20,401 nucleotides of DNA from CAYOCE01 sp964402405 (GTDB taxonomy: Bacteria > Pseudomonadota > Alphaproteobacteria > UBA7879): contig CAYOCE010000020.1 in NCBI GenBank assembly GCA_964402405.1, positions 1 through 20,401 of the forward strand, written 5' to 3'. How positions within the stretch are numbered: position 1 is the stretch's first letter; the number at the start of each line of letters is the position of its first letter. A program made the position numbers and the translations under genes. Shown here piece by piece: positions 15,043-20,401 of the stretch. The notes below the pieces were generated by a model. It had not been told where the DNA came from, did not search any database, and saw only the letters and a list, made by a program, of their open reading frames with translations.

Positions 15043-15429
15043 GTGGTCGTTTTACGTTTAAAAAAGTCCCGTGATTTTCAAAATGCAAAGGAGCAAGGTC
15101 TGGCATTTGTCAGGCCTTCTTTCATTTTGCAAAAGGCGTCCCCCAAACTTCCTTTGCCAATGCCGGATACAGCTCGGTTGGGGTTTACCGCCAGTCGCCG
15201 GGTGGGGAATGCTGTTAAACGTAATCGGGCAAAGCGTATCATGCGCCATTTAACCCACGAGTGCCGAGATCATTTAGAAAGCAATTTTGACTACGTCATG
15301 GTCGCCCGCGAACGCATCCTCCATCAATCCTTCGATGAAATAAAAAGTGATCTCCTCCGGGCCTTTAAATATTTAGCCTCTCGTCCTAATCATCCCCAGA
15401 AAAATTTGGCGCAGGACTCCTCAATCTAA
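15043..15429 (+). CDS. rnpA: Ribonuclease P protein component
   Basis: A 128-residue basic protein, the cofactor of the RNase P RNA that trims 5' leaders of pre-tRNA. The LKKSRDFQNAKEQG start (6-19), GFTASRRVGNAVKRNRAKR (48-66) with the conserved RNR region, and the later DYVMVARE segment are standard for the family. It starts with GTG, with AGAGG a few bases before it, 15 bases after rpmH. The last ten or so residues (NLAQDSSI) are unconserved. Its stop codon overlaps by four bases the end of a minus-strand gene. The usual yidD-yidC neighbours are absent. Confidence 0.95.
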   Translation: MVVLRLKKSRDFQNAKEQGLAFVRPSFILQKASPKLPLPMPDTARLGFTASRRVGNAVKRNRAKRIMRHLTHECRDHLESNFDYVMVARERILHQSFDEIKSDLLRAFKYLASRPNHPQKNLAQDSSI

Positions 15430-15728
15430 AGCTTCTTCATAAGTTCTCGAATTTCGTGCTCTACTCCAAAGCTTTTATTTTTTATATCGCGGATTTCTTG
15501 TTGCACAATAAAGCTTTCTTTTTTTATCTCACTATTTTCCTTTTCTATCTCGGCACTTTTCTGAAGAAGACTCGCCCATAATTTTCGAGTTTCTTGAAAT
15601 TCTGTATCGTGTCTTTTTGTCTCTTCTCGAATTTTATCAGCATTTTTCTCAGAAACACGCCATATCCAGAAGGATACGCCTGCCATGCTAATGACAATTG
15701 TAAGAGTTTGTGCCCAGGTCATTTCCAT
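15426..15728 (-). CDS. Small membrane/coiled-coil protein, copy 1
   Basis: A 100-residue protein of unknown function. An N-terminal hydrophobic helix (about 6-24: AQTLTIVISMAGVSFWIW) is followed by a charged helical domain. That domain carries the conserved block KRHDTEFQETRKLWASLLQK and a heptad-rich coiled coil ending VEHEIRELMKKL. It is predicted as a single-span inner-membrane protein, with the helix acting as an uncleaved anchor. AGGA lies about ten bases before the ATG. It is the downstream copy of a tandem pair; its stop overlaps the rnpA stop (CTAA, 15426-15429). It may be co-transcribed with copy 2. Confidence 0.75.
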   Translation of the reverse strand: MEMTWAQTLTIVISMAGVSFWIWRVSEKNADKIREETKRHDTEFQETRKLWASLLQKSAEIEKENSEIKKESFIVQQEIRDIKNKSFGVEHEIRELMKKL

Positions 15729-15748
15729 AATTTTATATCCTACTCAAT

Positions 15749-16012
15749 CTAAAGCTTTTTTATAAGCTCCCGAATTTCGTGCTCTACCCCAGAGCTTTTA
15801 TTTTCTGCATCCAAAAGTTTTTGTTTTACAATAACATGTTCCTTTTCTATGTCAGCGCTTTTCTGAAGAAGACTCGCCCATAGTTTGTGGGTTTCTTTAA
15901 ATTCTGCATCATGCCTTTTTGTATCTTCCTTAGAAACACACCACATCCATAGGAATATGCCGCCCATGCTAATAACAATTGTAAGAGTTTGTGTCCAGGT
16001 CATTTCCATCAT
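15749..16012 (-). CDS. Small membrane/coiled-coil protein, copy 2
   Basis: An 87-residue paralogue of the neighbouring gene. It has the same hydrophobic start (MEMTWTQTLTIVISMGGIFL), the same KRHDAEFKETHKLWASLLQK block and the same ending VEHEIRELIKKL. It lacks about 13 residues found in the other copy, mainly in two places: after the anchor and in the middle of the coiled coil. AGGA (16022-16019) is seven bases before the first of two adjacent ATG codons; either could be used. Both copies keep intact frames despite divergence, which suggests both are expressed and perhaps pair with each other. I do not recognise a family. Confidence 0.75.
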   Translation of the reverse strand: MMEMTWTQTLTIVISMGGIFLWMWCVSKEDTKRHDAEFKETHKLWASLLQKSADIEKEHVIVKQKLLDAENKSSGVEHEIRELIKKL

Positions 16013-16135
16013 TTTATATCCTATATATACATATATCGTATAACAATTAAACTACATTAGAATTATTTTTATGGCAAGAGGGATTTTTGATTAAAGTTCA
16101 GATTTTGTAGGGGGGATTTAGGAGAGGGTGCCTCC

Positions 16136-16249
16136 AAAAGTGCTACCGCACATGGATCCCCCTACGCTGAAGCTTCGGGGGACGAGCCTCTCTTGCCTAC
16201 CATAGCTTTGAGCCGCGGTGGGTGGACCCCCACCTTCCTGAGGATGGTA
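16136..16249. repeat. Dispersed repeat copy upstream of yejB
   Basis: It closely matches 2028-2142 over about 114 bases: AAAAGTGCTACCGCAC, then CCTACGCTGAAGCTTCGGGG, then GAGCCTCTCTTGCC, and the GATGGT end. It lies in the otherwise gene-free gap 16013-16343. Its right end reads GATGGTATAAAAAG (16243-16256), which contains an extended -10-like TGGTATAAA pointing to yejB. Confidence 0.75.
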
Positions 16250-16278
16250 TAAAAAGAACACGGGAGTGGTATTAAAAA

Positions 16279-16326
16279 TTTCCCTAGCACTTTGCACAGA
16301 ATTCGACTATTCAGGAGCTAGGAAAA
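16279..16326. promoter_or_regulatory. Inverted repeat just upstream of yejB
   Basis: TTTCCCTAGC (16279-16288) and GCTAGGAAAA (16317-16326) pair at nine of ten positions around 28 bases, ending 17 bases before the yejB start. It may be an operator or leader hairpin. The arrangement is like that before the helicase gene but the sequence differs. Confidence 0.35.
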
Positions 16327-16343
16327 TGATCTAAGGAAAATGT

Positions 16344-17432
16344 ATGTTTTATATCATTAAACGATTGCTACTGATTATACCAACCTTGTTTTTTGTCATG
16401 CTGGTGAATTTTGTCATTGTGCAGCTGGCGCCTGGTGGGCCCATTGAGCAGTTTGCTATTAAAATGAAGGAAGGGACGTTGGAAGGCATTTCAGGAACTG
16501 AGGGAGACTTTCCGGGGTTTATGTATGATGCCCACTCCCCCACTCATAAGAAAAATTATCTGCATCATGGGTTGCCTCCGGAGTTCATTAAAAAACTGGA
16601 AAAGCAGTATGGGTATGATCAACCGCTCCCCACACGGTTTTGGTTGATGATAAAAAATTATGCCACCCTCAATTTTGGCAATAGCTACTTTTTCGATGCA
16701 CCGGTGATGGATCTGATCCTTTCCAAAGTGCCTGTTTCCTTATCCTTGGGCCTGTGGTCCATTTTGATTATTTATCTGGTTTCTATCCCGTTAGGGATCG
16801 CCAAGGCTTACTTGAATGGGAGCCGATTTGATTCGTTCACCACCTTGATTATCGTTGTGGGCCACGCGATTCCCACCTTTTTGTTTGGCATCATTTTGAT
16901 CATTTTTTTGGCAGGGGGCACCTTTTGGGATTTATTTCCGTTACGAGGCCTTATGTCTGAAGGATGGCAATCCCTTACGCTATGGCAAAAGATAGGGGAT
17001 TATGCATGGCACATGACGCTTCCCATTTTATCCATTGTGATTGGGGGATTTGCCTCCTTGACTATGATCACGAAAAACTCATTCCTTGATGAATTAGGTA
17101 AACCCTATGTGATGACGGCCTATGCAAAGGGGGCTAGTGCCAGTCGGGTTCTATATGGGCATGTTTTCAAGAACGCGAGTCTTGTGTTGATTGCGGGGTT
17201 CCCCTCGGCCTTTGCCCATATTTTCTTAACCAGCAACCTGGTCATAGAAATCATCTTTTCTTTGGATGGGCTGGGGCTATTGGGGTTTGAAGCCTCCATG
17301 AATCGGGATTATCCTTTGATGTTTGGATTGCTCTTTGTCTTCACGCTCACGGGGATGATCTTGCATTTGGTGGGGGATTTGTTATATAAACTGATGGATC
17401 CTAGAATTACGTTCATTCGGCACAAAGGGTAA
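16344..17432 (+). CDS. yejB: YejB, peptide ABC transporter permease
   Basis: A 362-residue inner-membrane permease. With YejE and the YejF ATPase it imports oligopeptides from the periplasm; in enterobacteria the system takes up microcin C and helps resist antimicrobial peptides. Evidence: the MFYIIKRLLLIIPTLFFVML first span; VQLAPGGPIEQ (27-37), typical of YejB; GLWSILIIYLVSIPLGIAKAYLNGSRFD; the EAA-type cytoplasmic loop near AYAKGASASRVLYGHVFKNA; and FSLDGLGLLGFEA close to the end. Length equals that of the E. coli protein (about 364). AAGGA (16333-16337) is six bases from the ATG. It is the first gene of a tight three-gene operon. Confidence 0.93.
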   Translation: MFYIIKRLLLIIPTLFFVMLVNFVIVQLAPGGPIEQFAIKMKEGTLEGISGTEGDFPGFMYDAHSPTHKKNYLHHGLPPEFIKKLEKQYGYDQPLPTRFWLMIKNYATLNFGNSYFFDAPVMDLILSKVPVSLSLGLWSILIIYLVSIPLGIAKAYLNGSRFDSFTTLIIVVGHAIPTFLFGIILIIFLAGGTFWDLFPLRGLMSEGWQSLTLWQKIGDYAWHMTLPILSIVIGGFASLTMITKNSFLDELGKPYVMTAYAKGASASRVLYGHVFKNASLVLIAGFPSAFAHIFLTSNLVIEIIFSLDGLGLLGFEASMNRDYPLMFGLLFVFTLTGMILHLVGDLLYKLMDPRITFIRHKG

Positions 17433-17440
17433 ATCTATCC

Positions 17441-18463
17441 ATGATCTTCAGCCCCCTCACCAAAGCCCGATTTCAAGAATTTTGCAACCACCGCAAGGGG
17501 TATTATAGCCTGATTGTTTTCTTGGTGATGTTTGGGGTTAGCATATTTGCGGAGTTTATTGCAAACGATAAACCCCTTCTTATTTATTACGATTCCAGCC
17601 TTTATTTTCCCATCTTTAAAAATTACCCCGAGACCACCTTTGGTAGCTCCCTCGAGATTAATACAAATTATCGGGACCCCTACATGCGAAAGCTGATCCA
17701 CAAAAGGGGATGGATGGTTTGGCCATTGATTCCCTATGGATATGACACGGTGAACGAGGATTTAAAAATTCCCGCCCCGTCTCCTCCCAATTATGATAAT
17801 TGGCTAGGCACGGATGATCAGGGGCGGGATGTGTTGGCACGCCTTATTTATGGATTTCGAACAGCCATTTTATTCGCCTTTTGTTTAACGATTTTGACCA
17901 CCATCATTGGAGTGATTGTAGGGGCCATTCAAGGATATTTGGGGGGCATGGTGGATTTACTGGGTCAACGGTTTATTGAAATCTGGTCCAGTATGCCCCT
18001 GCTGTTTTTTCTGATTATCCTCTCCAGCCTTGTGGAGCCGTCCTTCCTATGGCTTCTGTTTATGCTAACCCTCTTCCGGTGGATGCGTATTGTCCCCATT
18101 GTTCGGGCCGAGTTTCTGAAGGCGCGACACATGGATTATGTGCGGGCGGCTAAAATCATGGGGGGATCCTCGTTTCATATTATGTTTCGTCATATTCTTC
18201 CTAATGCCATTGTGGCGGCCATGGGGCTGATTCCCTTCATCATGACATCCGCCATTTCAACCCTGGCGACCCTTGATTTTCTGGGTTTTGGATTGCCACT
18301 TGGGTCTCCATCCTTAGGGGAAATTATCACCCAGAGCCGTAATAACCTTTTTGCCCCCTGGATTGGGGTTTCGGTTTTTGTGACCTTGGCAACACTGTTA
18401 ATTGCATTGGTATTTGTGGGGGAGGCCCTCCGAGACATCCTGAACCCCCAGAAGCAAAAGTGA
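17441..18463 (+). CDS. yejE: YejE, peptide ABC transporter permease
   Basis: A 340-residue permease, partner of YejB. The N-terminus SPLTKARFQEFCNHRKGYYSL followed by FAEFIANDKPLL is the YejE signature. A periplasmic part (about 45-130) holds GSSLEINTNYRDP and NWLGTDDQGRDVLARLIYGFR, the latter shared by DppC/OppC-like permeases. Later spans carry the EAA-type loop HMDYVRAAKIMGGSSFHIMFRHILPNA in part, and TLDFLGFGLPLGSPSLGE near the end. It starts 8 bases after yejB stops with only a weak ribosome site, so translational coupling is likely. Length matches the family (341 in E. coli). Confidence 0.93.
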   Translation: MIFSPLTKARFQEFCNHRKGYYSLIVFLVMFGVSIFAEFIANDKPLLIYYDSSLYFPIFKNYPETTFGSSLEINTNYRDPYMRKLIHKRGWMVWPLIPYGYDTVNEDLKIPAPSPPNYDNWLGTDDQGRDVLARLIYGFRTAILFAFCLTILTTIIGVIVGAIQGYLGGMVDLLGQRFIEIWSSMPLLFFLIILSSLVEPSFLWLLFMLTLFRWMRIVPIVRAEFLKARHMDYVRAAKIMGGSSFHIMFRHILPNAIVAAMGLIPFIMTSAISTLATLDFLGFGLPLGSPSLGEIITQSRNNLFAPWIGVSVFVTLATLLIALVFVGEALRDILNPQKQK

Positions 18464-18467
18464 TCCC

Positions 18468-20045
18468 ATGACCCTTTTGAAAATCCATAATCTTAGTATA
18501 GCGCGTCAAGATAAGCAGAAGTCTTGGTTTCTACTGGATCATATTAACCTGGAAATAGCACCTGGGGAAACAGTGGGACTGGTGGGGGAAAGTGGCTCTG
18601 GAAAAACCCTCACAGCCCTGAGCATTTTAAATTTGCTGGATAAACACTCTAAATTGGAAAAGACAGGGGATATTGTTTTTGAGGGGGAGAATATCAATAC
18701 GTATACGCCCTCTCAATTACGAAGCCTGAGAGGTGGCAAAATTGGGATGATTTTTCAGGAGCCCAAGGCCTCTTTGAATCCCTTGCATACCGTTGGAAAT
18801 CAGGTGATGGAGGCTGTTTTGCTTCATCGCCCACCTTCCAAAGCGGAGGCTCTGAAGGAAACTATCCGGCTGCTAGAGATGGTGCAAATCTCTAATGCCA
18901 GTCATCGATTGGATTACTACCCCTATGAGCTATCAGGTGGAGAACGACAACGGGTGGTAATCGCGATCGCCCTGGCAAATCGCCCCTCTTTGTTGATTGC
19001 GGATGAGCCGACAACGGCCTTGGATGTCATCACCCAACAGCATATTCTAACCTTATTGAAAACGCTGCAAAAAGAGTTTTCCATGGGGTTATTGTTGATC
19101 AGTCATGATTTGAATCTGGTTCATAAAATGGCAGATCGGATTTATATCATGCGGCAGGGGAAAATTATTGAACAGGGAAGTCGTTCAGAAATTTTTGACT
19201 CCCCTAAAAATCCCTATACTCAGGAACTATTAGCATCCCACCCCCATGGAGCCCCCGCCGCGATGCCCACGCCGGCAGTGACACAATTAACCGTTCAGAA
19301 TTTATCGGTAGAAGTACCCAAGAAAAAAACAGCGTTGTTTCAAAAACGACAGATCAAGCAGATTTTAAAGGACATCTCCTTTGACCTGTATCTGGGGGAA
19401 ACTTTAGGAATTGTGGGGGAAAGCGGTGCTGGAAAAACAACCTTGGCCCTTGCGATTACACGGCAAATGAAATACCAGGGAGAGATTTTGATTGAGGGGC
19501 AAAATGTTCAAACCATCGGTCATCGGGATATCAAAGGACGACAACAACTCCAGATGGTTTTCCAAGATCCCTATAGTTCTATAAATCCTCGGTTTTCTGT
19601 GAAGGATATTATTGTAGAAGGGTTACAGCTGGCGAACTATCCAAAAGATACCCTGGAGGGCTTGGTTTTAAAGGCGCTGGAGGATGTGAATCTTAGCGCC
19701 AATATGTTGGAACGGTATCCCTATGAACTCTCAGGGGGCGAACGTCAACGGGTAGCCATTGCTCGGGCATTGATTTTACACCCCAAGATTTTGATTCTGG
19801 ATGAGCCAACCTCAGCCCTAGATCTGACTATTCAACAACAGATTTTAGAGCTGCTAAAGGATCTACAGCAACGCTATCATCTATCCTACCTATTCATCAG
19901 TCACGATTTAGCGGTTGTGAAATCCATGGCCCATCGGATTATTGTTCTGAAAAGGGGTCAGATTGTAGAAGAGGGGCTAACCCAAGAAATCTATACCCAT
20001 CCCAAGGATCCCTATACTAAGGCTCTGATTGCGTCGATTGTTTGA
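18468..20045 (+). CDS. yejF: YejF, dual-domain peptide ABC transporter ATPase
   Basis: A 525-residue ATPase with two fused nucleotide-binding domains that powers the YejBE permease. First domain: Walker A GESGSGKT (40-47), signature LSGGERQR (155-162), Walker B LLIADEPTTALD (175-186), switch His213. Second domain: Walker A GESGAGKT (317-324), signature LSGGERQR (421-428), Walker B ILILDEPTSALD (441-452), His479. The Pro/Ala linker at about 260-272 joins them. All catalytic residues are intact in both halves. It begins 4 bases after yejE. The oligopeptide-binding protein gene yejA is not beside it. Downstream is a hairpin repeat, then tRNA-Leu in the opposite direction. Confidence 0.94.
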   Translation: MTLLKIHNLSIARQDKQKSWFLLDHINLEIAPGETVGLVGESGSGKTLTALSILNLLDKHSKLEKTGDIVFEGENINTYTPSQLRSLRGGKIGMIFQEPKASLNPLHTVGNQVMEAVLLHRPPSKAEALKETIRLLEMVQISNASHRLDYYPYELSGGERQRVVIAIALANRPSLLIADEPTTALDVITQQHILTLLKTLQKEFSMGLLLISHDLNLVHKMADRIYIMRQGKIIEQGSRSEIFDSPKNPYTQELLASHPHGAPAAMPTPAVTQLTVQNLSVEVPKKKTALFQKRQIKQILKDISFDLYLGETLGIVGESGAGKTTLALAITRQMKYQGEILIEGQNVQTIGHRDIKGRQQLQMVFQDPYSSINPRFSVKDIIVEGLQLANYPKDTLEGLVLKALEDVNLSANMLERYPYELSGGERQRVAIARALILHPKILILDEPTSALDLTIQQQILELLKDLQQRYHLSYLFISHDLAVVKSMAHRIIVLKRGQIVEEGLTQEIYTHPKDPYTKALIASIV

Positions 20046-20087
20046 GGGGGGCGTTTGCTCATGCCCTATTTTTTGTACTCTCTCAGG

Positions 20088-20170
20088 CACCATCCCCTCG
20101 AAGGAGGGGATCCATGGTGCGGTAGCACTCAGAGGGTGCTGTGGACCCCCACCTACGTGGGGGTGGTATA
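20088..20170. repeat. Nested palindrome between yejF and tRNA-Leu
   Basis: The left arm is a bulged hairpin: CACCATCCCCTC (20088-20099), loop GAAG, then GAGGGG, a bulged ATCC, and ATGGTG (20114-20119). The right arm is ACCCCCAC-CTAC-GTGGGGGT (20145-20164). Between them AGCAC and GTGCT pair. It holds GTGCGGTAGCAC (20117-20128), the exact reverse complement of the 12-mer at 2032-2043 and 16140-16151. It ends GGTGGTATAAAAAG like the repeat before yejB. It may also serve as a 3' end for both convergent transcripts. Confidence 0.8.
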
Positions 20171-20215
20171 AAAAGAGCGCAAAGAGGGCAAAGCATAGAA
20201 AATCTTAAGCTGGAA

Positions 20216-20302
20216 TGGTGCCCCCGGGGAGAGTCGAACTCCCACATCCTTACAGACAACAGATTTTGAGTCTGCCGCGTCTACCAATTCCGCCACAGGG
20301 GC
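20216..20302 (-). tRNA. tRNA-Leu (anticodon CAA)
   Basis: Read on the minus strand from 20302, the acceptor GCCCCTG pairs with CGGGGGC (one G-U pair). The anticodon stem GCAGA/TCTGT encloses the loop CTCAAAA with anticodon CAA (20268-20266), which reads UUG. A long variable arm, as in class II tRNAs, and a T arm GGGAG-TTCGACT-CTCCC follow. The discriminator is A and the CCA end is encoded (20218-20216). The variable arm plus GGCGGAATTGGTAGACGC D-region is typical of leucine. Confidence 0.97.
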
Positions 20303-20313
20303 TTAGAGTAATA

Positions 20314-20342
20314 GTAGTAATGGTCAAAAGATAAAAGGTCAA
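20314..20342 (-). promoter_or_regulatory. Possible tRNA-Leu promoter
   Basis: On the minus strand TTGACC (20342-20337) lies 17 bases before TACTAC (20319-20314), which would start RNA about five bases before the tRNA. The -35 is good but the -10 is poor. A second TTGACC (20327-20322) lies between. Confidence 0.3.
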
Positions 20343-20374
20343 GAGCCTTTATATTAGAACGTTCTTATCTACTT

Positions 20375-20401
20375 CGCGAACCACCCCGTTTCTGTCATCC
20401 C
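20375..20401. repeat. Start of another palindromic repeat, cut by the window end
   Basis: CGCGAACCACCCC and GTCATCCC match the ends of the repeats at 11824 (AACCACCCC) and 6072 (GTCATCCC). The rest lies outside the window. Confidence 0.4.

Larger units (their letters stand above)
15420..16022. repeat. Tandem duplication of about 300 bp
   Basis: CTCAATCTAAAGCTT occurs at 15420-15434 and at 15743-15757. Each opens a unit that runs through a small minus-strand gene to a TTTTATATCCTA leader (ending near 15742 and 16024). The first unit starts inside the last codons of rnpA, so the copied segment includes the rnpA stop. The units differ by point changes and by about 40 bases of internal length. 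Confidence 0.75.

Noticed and set aside
17435..17701. Minus-strand open frame of 88 codons opposite yejE
   Set aside because: It overlaps the well-supported yejE start and shows no family features.

Overview
The window (20.4 kb, moderate G+C) looks like chromosomal DNA of an alphaproteobacterium. It has an alphaproteobacterial-type RhlE-like helicase with a GFG..VPSFM tail, a PmtA-type phospholipid N-methyltransferase and a yejBEF operon. It also has Sel1-repeat proteins, a very large secreted coiled-coil protein and many short palindromic intergenic repeats. That mix fits a host-associated lineage such as Holosporales or relatives, but this placement is inference; no rRNA or other phylogenetic marker is present.

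Layout. At the left are rpmG (L33) and an RhlE-like DEAD-box helicase that starts with TTG. A repeat block and a strong terminator follow, then a minus-strand 854-residue exported coiled-coil protein. A 587-bp AT-rich gap rich in small palindromes leads to a PmtA-like methyltransferase. This converges, across a 170-bp nested palindrome, on a minus-strand pair: a membrane-anchored protein of unknown function and an OmpR-family response regulator. Plus-strand genes then encode a SulP anion transporter, a dicarboxylate/cation-symporter-family protein and two tandem paralogous Sel1-repeat proteins. A second large nested palindrome precedes an RlmD/RumA-type rRNA uracil methyltransferase. Next comes rpmH-rnpA behind a near-consensus promoter, and two tandem minus-strand paralogues of small membrane/coiled-coil proteins abut the end of rnpA. 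The yejB-yejE-yejF peptide ABC transporter operon follows, then another nested palindrome and tRNA-Leu(CAA) on the minus strand.

The genes form several small unrelated units: translation and RNA genes (rpmG, helicase, rlmD, rpmH, rnpA, tRNA-Leu), membrane and transport genes (pmtA, SulP, SDF symporter, yejBEF), one signalling pair, and likely envelope or host-interaction proteins (coiled-coil, Sel1 pair). The most unusual non-coding feature is a modular family of nested palindromes in at least six intergenic gaps. Copies share a 12-mer core and show a compensatory base change, and two end in an outward-facing extended -10-like sequence. No CRISPR array, insertion sequence, prophage or recognised defence system was found. 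The best candidates for something undescribed are the palindrome family, the Sel1 pair, the small membrane/coiled-coil tandem pair and the large coiled-coil protein.
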